Shown here piece after piece: positions 22,301 through 33,800 of a DNA stretch of 64,000 nucleotides (position 1 is its first letter; the number at the start of each line of letters is the position of its first letter). The notes under the pieces were generated by a model that saw only the letters and a program-made list of their open reading frames with translations, searched no databases and was not told the DNA's origin. Made by a program: the position numbers and the translations under genes. Origin of the DNA: Tilletiopsis washingtonensis (lineage: Eukaryota; Basidiomycota; Exobasidiomycetes; Entylomatales); assembly GCF_003144115.1 (NCBI RefSeq), contig NW_020312002.1, positions 62,001 to 126,000 on the forward strand. The letters run 5' to 3'.

Positions 22301-25175
22301 AAGAACTTTGCGTACACATACTTCCGGCGCTTCAACGAGATGGAGGGCGCCGTGTACTTCGTGCGCCTGCTGCGCTTCTCGCTCGACGGCCTCGTCACTG
22401 CGCAGGTCGTCATCACGATCTTCTTCAGCGTTACGAATCAGCGCGCCGTGTACATCGGCCTCACGGCCGTGCTCATCCCGATCACCGTCGCCATCAAGCT
22501 GCTCGGCACGCGCCTGTGGAAGTCGCAGTGCCGCGCCATCGAGGACGACGAGGCCAACGCGCTCTGCGGCATCGGCACCAACACGCCGCTCACCAAGAGC
22601 GCGCAGCGCGACTGGGGCATCGAGCATGCCGAGGCCGGCCGCTTCGACACGGCCGACTCGCGCAGCCCGCTCGATGCGCGCGCCAGCGGCCGCTACCCGC
22701 CCGTCGCGCCACCGACGCCGCAGGGCTCCACCATGTTCCGCGTCTGGCACCGCATCCACGACTCGTTCAACGCCAACGGCCACGACAACCCGAGCTACAT
22801 TGCCGGCGCCGAGGCGCGGGGCCACACGTCGGGCGCCAAGATGCTGACGAGTGCGCCCATGTCGGCGCTGCGCAACGCCGCACAGGCGGCCAAGAACCGC
22901 AGTGCCTCGGCCAAGGCGCAGATCGAGTTTGCGCGGCACTCGAACCACGCCGACCCATCGCAGGATCATCTGCCGGACATCCAGGCGCAGGCGTACGACG
23001 CTGTGCGCAGCCGCGGCGGCCGTTCGAACGCGATCAAGCGGCGCAACGGCGTCGTGCGGAGCGGCACGCTGAAGCGCGGCATGAGCATGAAGAGCTCGCG
23101 CAGCGATGAGGCACCCTTCCTGTCGGGCTTCGACGCCGTGGCGTTCCACGCGCCGGTGCCGGATGACGAGAACAACGTCGGTGACGAGTCCTTTGCCGAC
23201 GGAGAGCAGCAGCTCGTCGAGCACGAGCACAGCACGCCGCGCCACCACCGAGGCCGCAGCCAGCGGCACCGCGAGCGGCAGGCGTCGTACAGCACCACCA
23301 TCGTGCGCGGCTCGCCGGCGGCGTACGCCGCAGGCGGACAGTCGGATGTCTTTGGCGAGGTCGACGAGTTCGGCGCGATGCAGTGCAAGAACGGTGACTC
23401 GTCTGTGGCTGCGCACGACGCGCCTGCTGCACGCGGGCGATTCGACACGCTGCTGCACCCGGGCCACGCCGCTGTGCCGTCCAAGGAGTCCGCCACGTCC
23501 TCGGCCGGCAACACGAGCGAGGACGAGGAGGACTACTCGGACATGGAGCAGGGCCCGCTCGTGCGTCCGCACGCCAAGCTGCGCTGGGACGACACGCCGA
23601 ACAACCAGGCGCGGTACAACAACCCGTTCTACTCGCGCGAGCTCGACCCGTTCCTGTGGCTGCCGCGCAACCCGCTCGCGCCGCTCGATCTCATGGACAC
23701 GGTCGAGTGGCACGGCTGCGCGCTCGTCAGCTCGCAGGGCGGCGCCGGCCACGTCGGCGACTGGAGCGAGGACGAGGATGAGGAGGAGGACGATATCAAG
23801 GACGCCGACGGCAATGCGATCACCGACATGCGCAGCCAGACCGGGCGCGGTCTCGACGTGGCCGACCTGCAGGGCGACGAGGAGATCTTCATCACGGGCC
23901 CGCTCGCGCAGCGCCTGCAGGAGGCCGAGGACGCCGAGGAGGTCATCGACCCTGCGGCGAGCCTGCCGCGCAACGTCATGGACGACTACAAGCGGGCCAT
24001 CCGCCGCGACGAGATCTCCGACATCGGCCGAGGCGACAGCGTGGGCGAGTCGCCGCTCATCAAGCGCAGCAACAGCGCCGTCAGCGGCATGAGCCTGCCG
24101 CTGCGCTCGCCGTCGCTCCGCGCTCGCCAGATGCAGGCCTTCCACGCCGACGAGGAGGGCCGCCAGAGCATCACGCAGCAGCGCCAGATGACGCACTCGA
24201 ACACCATCACGAGCCTCGAGCTCGGCGCGGGCATGTCCGAGTCGCCGCTGCCGGCGCCGGGCAGCACCGGCGGCGAGCTGCAGGCGCAGCAGGAGCAAAG
24301 CGTCAGCGCGCTGCTTGCCACGCCCACGCCGGGCGTCAAGTTCGGCGCCGATCCCTCGACGGGCCGCACGCGGCCGGTCGCTGGCGGCGGCTCGCAGCAC
24401 CTCACGCGTGCCAACATGCGCAGCGGCGGCGCCGAGAGCGTCGCCAGCGGGCACACGGGCGTCAGCCGCACGGTCACGATGCGGCAGGCGCTGCAGGCCG
24501 AGGTGCTCGAGGAGGAGCGCCGGCGGACAGTGCGCGAGCGGCTCGTCGCCGTCAAGAAGGCCGCGTCCGTCAACAAGAAGAAGAACAAGGCCAACGACGA
24601 GGAGGCCATCGAGGAGCTCGCCGGCCGGACGCTGGGTCGCTCAGAGTGAGTAGCGCTCGGCTGCTGAGTGTGTGACATTTGCTGATCTCCTGTCCAGCAC
24701 CATCATGGCGCGCCACGAGCGAGCCCTGGCCCGGCGACAGGCTGGCTTCAGCGACGGCGGTAGCGTCTCGGGCACCGTCATTGCGCCGTCGGAGCGCCGC
24801 ACCTTCTCGCAGTCGCAGGACGAGCGCAGCGAGGGCGGCCGCTTCGGGCTCCGCGACTTCTCCTTTGCGCGCAGCCCGCCACGTGCCGGTGCCGCCACGC
24901 GCCGGCCGTCGACGGGCAACACCGCTGCAACGCGGCACCTGCGTCCGGCCAGCCAGGGCGGCGACATGCAGATGCAGGAGATGGCTGCGCAGGGCACGCC
25001 AGTCCGCTCTGCGTCCACCTCGGTCCGCGCCCCAGAGCCGCAGCCCGGCAACCGGCGCGAGCTGCCGCCAATCAACACGATGACGACGTCGCCCGAGCAG
25101 CAGACGAGCGCCGCGACGTCGGCCAACGTCGCCGGCATCTCGCCGATCTCCCCCAACGTCCGCCGAGGGCCATGA
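19335..25175 (+). CDS. CSC1/OSCA/TMEM63 (DUF221) family channel with very long C-tail
   Basis: Five exons, 19335-19618, 19759-19889, 19939-21851, 21905-24645 and 24698-25175, give 1848 residues. Domain order fits the Rsn1/Phm7/Csc1 family. TM1 lies near residues 12-35, and two more membrane segments flank WWTFLQTC and WIHLCLIWWISFTWFYAL. The cytosolic RRM-like part starts TLMVMNLPATMRDEASIRRY. The seven-TM pore region begins NAFFWGFTIFWVIPINILT and includes FSFPTAAPFYVSYLMLG and RNFNRYYWLPFHLLILT. A C-terminal PHM7_ext-like motif lies near PFYSRELDPFLWLPRNPLAP. Relatives are osmo- or mechanosensitive cation channels, or scramblases, of the plasma or organelle membrane. The protein is roughly twice the usual length: a Ser/His/Arg-rich tail of about 900 residues follows the pore, with an acidic cluster (EDEDEEEDD) and Lys-rich KKAASVNKKKNKAND. 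No key domain is missing. Confidence 0.93.
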
Positions 25176-25294
25176 GCTGCGGTCCGCGCATGCCTGCCGA
25201 AACGCACACCTAACTTATCACCGACTCTTCACGTTCTCGTCATCACGACTGCCCGCACGACTCCGCGTTAATGCTACATTGTCTGCCATTACGA

Positions 25295-25984
25295 TCAAGC
25301 ATCGGGCGTGAACAGGGTCGCCGCGCCGCCGTTGGGGCCGCGGTTGCCGCCCTCGACGTGTGCAGCATCCGGCTCTGCCTCATCGGCCTTGTCGTGCTTG
25401 GCATCCTTGTGCTCCTTCTCGGCCTTTGCGTCGGCCTTGTGGGCCTTCTCATCGGCCTTGGCATCGGCCTTGTGAGCATTCTCGTCGGCCTTCTGCGTGG
25501 CCACCTTGAGCTGCTCCTTCGCCGCCTGCTTCAGCTTCTTCTCCAGCTGCTCCTTCTCCTCCTTGGTCTTGGCAACAGGCTTCGGCGCCGGCTCCTCGGG
25601 CTTGGGCGGCGGCGAGGGCGTGGCGGAGGCGACTGGCAGGATGGACATGGTCGGCGGCGACGGCGGCTTCTGGTGGTCCTCGGGAGCTGGAGGAGAGTCA
25701 GCGACGATGCCCTGCAGGCGTGAAGCGCTGGTACTCACCCTCAACACGGTCGGGGCCGTCGACTTGCGTGATGGAGCCGGGGGTCACCTTGCCATCGGCT
25801 GCAGGGTGGTCAGCTCGGAAATCGACTGCAGGCTGCGATATGGCTTACCATCAATCGTAGGGCCCTTGACGAGCGTGCCGCGCTCAAAGAGCACGTCGGC
25901 AGCCGGGCCGGCCGGCAGCGGGGCAGCCATGGCGGCGCTGGCGAGCGCCACGGCGAGCACGGCGCAGGAGAAGGAGAACTTCAT
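25295..25984 (-). CDS. Secreted Lys/Ala-rich repeat protein
   Basis: Three exons, 25849-25984, 25739-25798 and 25295-25686 (minus strand), give 195 residues. The start MKFSFSCAVLAVALASAAMA is a clear signal peptide, with likely cleavage before APLPAG. Residues 60-95 are Pro-rich. Residues 95-175 are almost only Lys, Ala, Glu, Asp and His, arranged as degenerate KADxKAxEKAHKADAKA units that should form a long charged helix. The acceptor of exon 3 is the CTCCTCCAG after a CTGAC branch site; the nearer CTGCAG would lead to an early stop. No cysteine pattern or enzyme motif is present. It could be a cell-wall-associated or effector-like protein, but I do not recognise a family. The TATA box upstream suggests strong or regulated expression. 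It is convergent with the CSC1-type gene, 119 bp stop to stop. Confidence 0.78.
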
Positions 25985-27827
25985 GGTGGAAGGGTGAGGA
26001 ATGAGAGTGAGAGAGAGAGTAGAATGGACGCGCCAGGCGTTGAGAGAAGAGAGGCAAGCTGAGAAGGGGTGACTGGATCGCAGATCTGTGGAGAGGGATG
26101 GGTGAGCTGAAGAGAGCGCTGCTTATATACCTTGCGAGCTGGTCCAGCATGCCGCTACACGAGTGTCATGGCGCTGTGCAGCTGACGGCAGCGCCTCAGC
26201 TTGTGAGGCGTGAGCCGTCGCCACGAGACGTGCGAGGCGGCGCACCGCATGGCGGCCTGACGGCGGCGGTCTGGCGGTGTGGCGGGGCGCAGCGCACGAG
26301 GCGAGTTGGCGCAGCGTTCCCGCGCTAGCATCGGGCAAACAAGACGCCGTGCCCCGCGTGCTGCGCCGACGCCGCGTGCGCTGCTCCACCCGGCTCCGCC
26401 CTGCAGCAGCGGCACCGAGCTCTCAGACAGCTCCTCGCCGTGACAAGCTTTGCGCTCAAGAAGACAGTCCGGCTTGCGGCACATGGTGCGTTTGGCCGCG
26501 GCGCAGCGACCCTACGCCATGGCGCTGCGCCAGCGTCGAGCCTGCGCTGGCCGGCACGTGGCCCAGTTCTGCCTGGCCCTGCACGCTGCCTCTGCAGGCT
26601 GCGCTGCCGCTTTGCGAGGCAAGATAGAGAAGGCGAAGAGGCCGCCGCAGCATGACGTCGCGCTCATCCCAAAGCATGACTGATGGATGCTGCCTGCTCG
26701 CCGAGGCGGCGCACGGACCGGGCAGCCACGGCGCCCGAGAGATGCTCGCTCGGAACGCGTCCCGATGCACCCCATCACTCGACGCTCGCGTCATCGCTTC
26801 GGGCCGTCTTTGAGCTGCAAAGTTGCGCTCATTATTCCATGTGACTCCAGCTGCAAGCAACGCTGTGCATTTCAGACACGCTTCGTATGCCTGTGCCTTC
26901 CGGGCAGCGGAAGTTCCGCGACAAAGCGCATGGGAGGTCCCTGCTGATGTTCCGGGACTTCCTCGGGGCCCACCTGTGTTCTCTCACCCCACACTTCTTC
27001 TCTTGGGCCCTCATGCCCGCCCAGCTCACTCACTCGTGCTTCGAAGTAGCACAAGGCCGAGCTTGTCAGAATGAATGACGCAGGTGTCTCCTCGCGGTCA
27101 TGGCCAAAGAGGCAGCAGCGCAACGCAAATCGACCCGCTGGCGCTGCGGCAAGCAGATCCGCTGCTCGTCAGAAGCGCAGACTCCATCTCATCGTCCGTC
27201 CCGCCGGCCCGCCGGCCCGGAGCAAGGCAGGCGGCCCGGAGCGCCCACACCGCCGCTCTGCATGCTGTGCACGGGTGCCGCCCCTGAGCGCATCGAAGAC
27301 ACTGTGCGCCCCTCTCGGCATTCTCTGCTCCGTGCCTCGATCTACGCAAGGTGCAAGCTAATCGAGTGCGGTCCCACATTCCTTCCTCGCACGAGGGACC
27401 ACGCTCCGTGGTGTCGCTGCTGAGCAGAGCGCCTCGCTGGAGGGGCGAGGATCGGCCTGGCGTGAAGGAGCAGCGGCAACGGCGACTGGCGGCCGACGCC
27501 GGTGCGCCCCGGCGTCCGGCGTGCGCAAGATCAGGCCAGAGGGCAGCGGGCCCGCATGTCAGCAGCGCGGGGCGGCGGGCGCGTGACGTGCGACGCGCGG
27601 CTCGGCGCGGAGCGGCTTTCGCAACGCGCGCGGCACGCCGGCAGCACAAGAGAGCCAAGGCAGCAGCAGCAGCGGAGCAGCGTCAGCACGGCAGCGCGGC
27701 AGCAGCACGAGGCCGGCCGCCTCCGCAGCGGCCTCGCGCCATCTCCACGCTGGCCTCTCACCACGAACCCTGCTCGCCGCCGCGTCCATCCAGCACCACC
27801 CCGCACGCCGCGGGCCCTCACTGCGCC
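25985..27827. other. Divergent intergenic region, 1.8 kb
   Basis: It lies between the secreted-protein gene (-) and the GILT-like gene (+). The only supported element is the TATA box at 26121-26130. The first 110 bp next to 25984 are a purine-rich run on the plus strand (GAGAGAGAGAGTAG). The section 26150-27800 has no recognisable gene, RNA or repeat; several long frames are Arg-rich artefacts. Confidence 0.5.
26121..26130 (-). promoter_or_regulatory. TATA box of the secreted Lys/Ala-rich gene
   Basis: On the minus strand the sequence reads GGTATATAAGCAG, a consensus TATA element about 140 bp upstream of the ATG at 25984. The leader between them is GA/CT-rich (CTCTCTCTCACTCTCATTC in sense). 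Confidence 0.7.
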
Positions 27828-30800
27828 ATGCGTCTCGTTGCGCATGCCGCCGCGCTGCTGGCCGCGAGCGCCGGCCTGCTCGCGCACGCCGCACAGCAGC
27901 CGTTCCTTGCGCCGCACGCCGGTGATGCCGAGCCCGCCACGCGCGTGCCGCTGCGCATCGGCCTCATGAGCAAGTGCCCCGACTTCTTCGCCTTTGCCTC
28001 GACGTTCTCGCGCGCAGTCGACGAGGCCGGCGTGTGGCGCCTTGTCGACGTCGACTACGCCTACATCGCCGAGCGCGCGCGCGACGGCCCCGTGTGCAAG
28101 CACGGCGCCAGCGAGTGCGCCGGCAACGTGCAGGAGCTGTGCGTGGCGCACGTCTCGCGCGCGCTGCTCGGCGAGGAGCGCGGCCAGCGCGCCGCCTGGG
28201 ACTTCATCGACTGCCTCAACTACGAGGCCGGCCCGCGCATCGGGCCCGAGGCCGACGCCGAGCGCTGCCTGCGCGCCACCAAGGGCGTGCACTGGGAGGA
28301 CGACGGCGTCAAGGCATGTGTGCGCGGCAGCATGGGCCGCGAGCTGCTCCAGAAGAGCGCCGAGCGCGCCGTGGAGAGCGGCATCAAGTGCGTTGCCCGT
28401 CATGCATCACACTCTTGCGCGGGACTAACCCCCTCCGCCAGGCTCTCTGCTACGCTGCAGATCGAGGGCCACACCGTCTGCGTGCGCGACTCGGGCGTGT
28501 GGAAGGACTGCAGCATCGGCAGCACGGCCAAGGACTGGGTGCGCGCCATCGAGGCCGCATGGCAGAAGCGCAACCCCGGCTCGCCGCTGCCGCGCCGCCT
28601 CGACGCGCCGTCCGAGCCGCTGCGGCAGCCGTCGCACGTGCTGCGCAAGCGCCAGTCGGTGCCGAGCGCCACCAACACTCTCGCCGGCGGCGGCACTGCT
28701 CAGCGCGCCACGCCGCTCTCCGTATTTGTGAGTGCCACTGCCAGTCTCGACCTCTTGATCTCGCTCACGCTCAGCTCTGCAGACCTTTGTCATTGGTGAG
28801 CATCCGTTGCCGAGGCCTGTGTGGCGCTTCCTGTCCCCGCACCTCGGCCATGCCGCTCATGTCCCGTGGTCCCGGCCAGCGGCTGTCGATCGGGAACGCT
28901 GGTGGCATGGGCGTGGTCCTGGCGGCGCCCTGCGGCGCCGCCAGTTCCCGGGCAGTTCCGGGACCGGCTTCACTGGACCGACCCTGCCCATGCCTTTCCT
29001 CGTCTTTGGCATCGCAGGTCGGTCGACCTCTTTCCCAGTCGGTACCTCGTGCGCGTGAGCTGACGCCGCGCTGCCACAGCTATTGCGCTCTTCGTTCTCG
29101 TCGTCGCCTTCGTGCTGCTGCGCATCTTCGTGCGCAACCGCAGACTGCGCCGCATGGGGCTGCTGCCCGAGGGCGGCCCGATGGACCGCTACTTTGGCGG
29201 CGGCCATGCTGCGCAGGAGGACACGCTCGTGCCGCCGAAGCTGTGGGAGGCCAAGATCGTCGACGTGCGCGCCGTGGGCACGAAGCAGGCTGAGCGCAGT
29301 GCCATCGGCGGCGGCATTGGCGCCGGAGATGTCAAGACGCACGGCTGGGACGCGCTGATGGTGAGTGCTGTCTTTCCGTGTCGCAGCAGCGGTCTTGCTC
29401 ATGCCCCGCTCGCAGCCCGTCTCGGCCGCGCTCCCTCCGGCGCTCTACCCCATCATCGTCGACAAGCCGGGCGACAAGGACAAGGCTGCCGCCACGACTT
29501 TTGCTCCGCCCTCGTACCCTCCGCCTGCGAACGGCGCAGACGCAGCGCCACGCCGACCAGGCTTGACGCACCGCCTTCCTGGCCTGTTCCGGCGCCACAC
29601 GGGCGAGGACACCGAGGCTGCTGCGCAACAGAACGCCGCCGCGTCTGGTAGCGCCGCTGCTCCCGCGACTGCCGAGGAGACCGCGCGCTCGTCCACCGAG
29701 CGTCTACCTGTCAGCGTCAACGTGACGGTGCTCATCGCGATGCCGTCGCCGCGCACCGTCTTCCCTTCGCGCCGCTCAGCCACGCGCACAACGGCCACAA
29801 CTTCTGCGCTGCGCTCCGCCGGCTCGCAGACGAACTTCGCAGCGGGTCATCCGCTCGCAGAGATGGACGAGACGGGCGAGCTTGACGGCGGAAAGGGCAA
29901 GAGACGCGCTCCCGGGCGGCCAGCGTCCATCCGCTCGTTCGCCAGTCACAAGAGCGTCGCAGAGGCCCGGCGCGAGGCTTACTTCGGCGAGGTCGAGCCG
30001 AGCACAGTCCAGGCCGTCGAAGCCGGCGTGGAGGATGTGCGCGGCGACCAGGCGGAGGAGGAAGAGGAGGAGCTGCCCGAGCTCGTCTTTGGCACGGCAT
30101 CTGTGCCGCTCTACACGCGCGACGCCTCGCTCGCGCGCTCCAACAGCCTCGCTCGGCGAGGCGTCCACAGCGGCGCCTACCTGCCCACGCCTGCCTCGGA
30201 GCTGGTGCACCCGCACCGCCGCGAGCTGGCGGAGCTGCTGCGCTCGGCTACCGAGGCACACAAGCGCAAGGACCGGCCCGAGCCGCCGAAGCGCGAGTCG
30301 ACGCTCACGACGAAGGGCACGGAGGGCGCTGCGCTGGCGGGTGCCTCGAACCCGGTGCGCGTTTCTACTGCCGACACGTCTATGGACGCCAGCCGAGTCG
30401 GCGACGACACGGGCGATGTCTCGCGCGCTGCGCCGCTCGACGACGTTGTCACGCGCATGATGCGCAGTGATGCCGGCGAGCCCGCTACGCGGCCAAGCAT
30501 GGCCCAATCTACGCGCTCCGGCCTCGACTCGAGCCTCGACATGTCGCGCGGCGGCCCGGACACGTCGCTGTCTGGCATCGGGCTGCTCAACGAGGAACAG
30601 CAGCGGCAGATGTACCTCGCCGACGCCGACGCCGATGCCGCGCGCCTGCGCCAGCCGCACCCGCTCGCCGAGAGCACCACGGCCGCGTCGCTCGCGGCGC
30701 CCGGCAGCCAGTCGCTGTCGCGCAGCTCGACGAACACGTGGCACACGGGTGCCTCGGCCGTGCGCCCGGATGAGGAGGACGCTGCGGCGCGCGACGAGGC

Positions 30801-30849
30801 CGAGGCTGCCGATGCGGCACGACGACTGCACGCTGCGCTGCCCGCATGA
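27828..30849 (+). CDS. GILT-like luminal domain joined to a membrane segment and long cytoplasmic tail
   Basis: Five exons, 27828-28387, 28442-28727, 28783-28795, 29080-29360 and 29416-30849, give 857 residues. Residues 1-22 are a signal peptide. Residues 43-230 match the GILT thiol-reductase superfamily: SKCPDFF (C50) at the active-site position and the signature CKHGASECAGNVQELC (90-105). The usual CxxC is CPDF, so the second cysteine is absent. A Ser/Pro stalk leads to a membrane segment (about 281-302, FVIAIALFVLVVAFVLLRIF) followed by RNRRLRR, giving type I topology. The cytoplasmic tail is about 550 residues, Ser/Ala-rich and acidic, with PPKLWEAKI and VNVTVLIAMPSP motifs typical of basidiomycete single-pass proteins. 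The junction rests on a 13-nt exon and a 284-nt intron, so two separate genes remain possible. GILT proteins reduce disulfides in acidic compartments. Confidence 0.6.
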
Positions 30850-33800
30850 CGGTGACCTTGCTGCGCCCTGCCTCCCTGCTCCGCTTCTTATGATACACCC
30901 TCGTTACCACTGCCTGTGCTCTCTGCGACTCCCTCGTGATGTGCCTCCTCAATATCACGTCTGCATCGACATCGTGGTGTGTCTGCTTGGCGATAGCAGG
31001 TGATCCAGACAGCAGCTGCCGGCGTTGATCCTCGATGTGTCTGCACTGAAGCGATGTACGCCTGCGACTCACGGGCCGGGCGGACATGCCTGCAGCCGCC
31101 TTCTCTCCGCAGCTGTCACGGCATGACAGATGTCACAGCTCCGTCGGGAGAGCCTGCAGCCCCGCAGAGTCGAGCGTCTGGGCTGCGGCCCAGGAGATCA
31201 TGCAGCACAGCGCACAGACAGTCCGTCCGACTCCGAAAGGACGTGCCCCTCCAGATCGACGGCTGCCAGGCGGACACGGGTCTCTGCAACGCTCCCGCGG
31301 GCATTGGGCGCTCAGAGTGCGGCCACTAGGCAGTGATGAGCTGGCCAAATGAAGCTACGGAGGGCTCTAAGAGTGCATAGATGAGCGGAGCGGAGGCGCT
31401 GCTGCGCTCCCACGGCCGCTCGGAAGCATTTCGCGGCTTGGAAGTGCCTCGTGAGATGTGCGCTGCGCCGTCGGGCCTCGCCGAGGTGCGTGCGAGAGGC
31501 GCCATGCGACGATCTCGCATCTTCGATCCTCGCGAATTCGTCTGGCCGGGGTGCGGCCGATGAGATGCAGCGGCCAGACGGCGCTGCAGCGGAGACGACG
31601 ACGATGCAGCGGAGCGATGCGCCATGGCCGGACGACAGACGCAGCGACGGCACCGGACGCCGACGAGTCGTGCCGCAGAGCCGAGCAGCGCAGCGCGCCG
31701 TCGAGATGCCCGCTGTCGCGCTACGGCGCCCGTGGGCAGGCTAACCGGGTGCTCAAATTCAGCCTCCTCTCGCTGGACTGCTGCTGTGCTGCCGTGCTGC
31801 CGTGCTGGAAGGCAGCGAGGGTCCGCGATGGCGCTAAGCGATGGCGCGCGCACATGCCGCGACGTGCAGCGGCCGGCGCGTGGGCAGCATCGCAGAGCAC
31901 CGCGTCCCTCGCTGTTCCCATGCCAACCGCGCTCTCCGGCCAAAACAAGACGTTTCGACGGCCTCATGCGCGATCACGCGGGCAGCACCTGAGTGTGCAA
32001 GGCAAGAGGCAGCAGTCTTGGTGAAGAAGCGGCTGGCTGCACAGCACCCTCATTCCGCAGCGGCGAGCTGCACGGCTGGCCCCCAGAGGCCGCGCTCTCA
32101 TGCGACGTCGGCAGAGCGTCCGCAGAGCCGCAGGACGGCACGCGGGAACGGCACGCTTGCCGAGGCCCCGGAGACGGCCTGCTGTCCAGGCGCCGCCGAG
32201 CCAGCAGCTCTCGTCGCGCGGCGACGTGCTCGAGCCCTCGCTCTCACAAGCTCGGACGAGGCAGCACGCTCAGGAGAGCGGCGGGATGAGGGCGGCGAGC
32301 GCATCGCATGAAGGCCGCGACGAAGACCCTGCGCCGCGCGCTCCTACGCAGCGGCCAAGCGCACCAACGTTCCCGGGCCTGGTGCTCGTCCGCCACGGCT
32401 CCGCTCGCACGAGCCTTGCGAGCTGGTGCAGGAGCATGGAGGGCCGGAAAGCAGCGCTGCAGCTGTGGGCTGTCCGAGCGCATCTTGCAGCGAAGGGCGA
32501 GAAGCGCCGGCGGCGAGGCGTCGATGCCGGGCCTGCACCGCCCGTGCCGCACGAGGGCCCGGCGTCTGTTTGTGGCGCTGCTGCCTCAGCGTCGGTGCAC
32601 AGCAGGAGGCTGTACCATGCCGTCGCTGCACAGCCCTCGCTGCAGCAGCAGCTCCATTCGAGCTCTCAGCATCGCCAGTGCAGGCCATGCGAGACGCACA
32701 CTGCGTGTGGGGTGCAGACGCAGATGCCCGGCGCCGGCCTCTTCGCGCTTGCGCGCCGGGGCGTCTTCCTCTCTGCTTGATGAGGGAGCGAATCAATTTG
32801 CGGCCTCATCACGCCCGACCAAGATGCGGCCGTCATTCGACGATGAGGCGCTTGCGGCGGCCGCTCATCATTCATCAGACGGGTGCGAATGGAGCAAGCA
32901 AAGGGCTCGGCCCATGGCAGGGAGAGGATTTGCAGGCGCGCTTGAGCCAGGCCGCGGCGAGGACCGTTGGGATGGCGCGCCATGGCGTCGGCTCTGGCGC
33001 CATGCTCGCTGCCGCAGCGCTAGCAAGGTGCGGCCAACGAGCACAGATCTCGGTCAGAGGTGCGCCCCTTGCGCGGCCCCGTTGCAGAGAGGGCGCTCCC
33101 TGCCTCGGCTCGGCGGCCGCTGGGCCCTGCATCCTCCTCCGCAGCGTCCTTCGCGCGGATGTGCTCCCCACCACTCCCCTCCACCCGCTCTCCCGAACGT
33201 CGCATCCCTCGCTCCCTGATTCTCGCCCTTGCTCTCCACGTACTGGTCGCTCTGAGCGCCGCTGCTGCTTCCACCGTCCTTGCCGCGTGCGCCCGTCTCG
33301 CCTCTCCGTCTCCTCGCCGCGCCCTGGCGCCCCTTGCGCATCAGCCCACCTCGGCCTCTGCACCCTTCTCAGCCTCGCGCCCTGGCGGCCCGCTGCAGCC
33401 ACGTCGCCGCTCCTGGCGCTCGCATCGTGAGTGGACCCTTGAGGCGGGCCTGCGAATCTGTCGCGGAGCGCAGCGGGATGGAGAAGACGCCGGGCAGTGT
33501 GGCTTGGGCTCCGGCGCCGAGGACGTGACAAGGCGTGGGTGTAGCTCCTCGGCCCTGCATCTGCACCTCGCTGGCCGCTGCGTCTGCCTCTGCATGCTGT
33601 GCAGCACGCAGACGCAGCGGAGCAGAGACGGCGACGCTTGCTCCGAGCTTCGGTCCGCTGGGAGGCCGGGCGTACGGCGGACGACATGCTCCCGCGCTCG
33701 CGCTCTCTCGGGTGCGGTCGCGCAGCGTGCAGCGTGCGGGGGATGGGGCATGTCACGCGCTTTACGGCCGTGTCTCATCTTCGGGTCCGTACCGCAGCCG

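Noticed and set aside
19953-24454. Long minus-strand open frames of 600-850 codons opposite the CSC1-type gene
   Set aside because: They mirror the codon pattern of the real gene, are Arg/Leu/His-rich and show no family resemblance. Antisense frames stay open by chance in GC-rich genes with C-ending codons.
27351-27827. Upstream extension of the GILT-like frame by about 160 codons
   Set aside because: The extension is Arg/Ala-rich, and the ATG at 27828 directly starts a proper signal peptide.
32308-33430. Long plus-strand frames upstream of the RasGEF gene, one starting MKAATKTLRRALLRSG
   Set aside because: Amino-acid composition (Arg, Cys, Ser, Ala) and codon use fit random GC-rich DNA, and no splice-consistent extension gave a recognisable protein.
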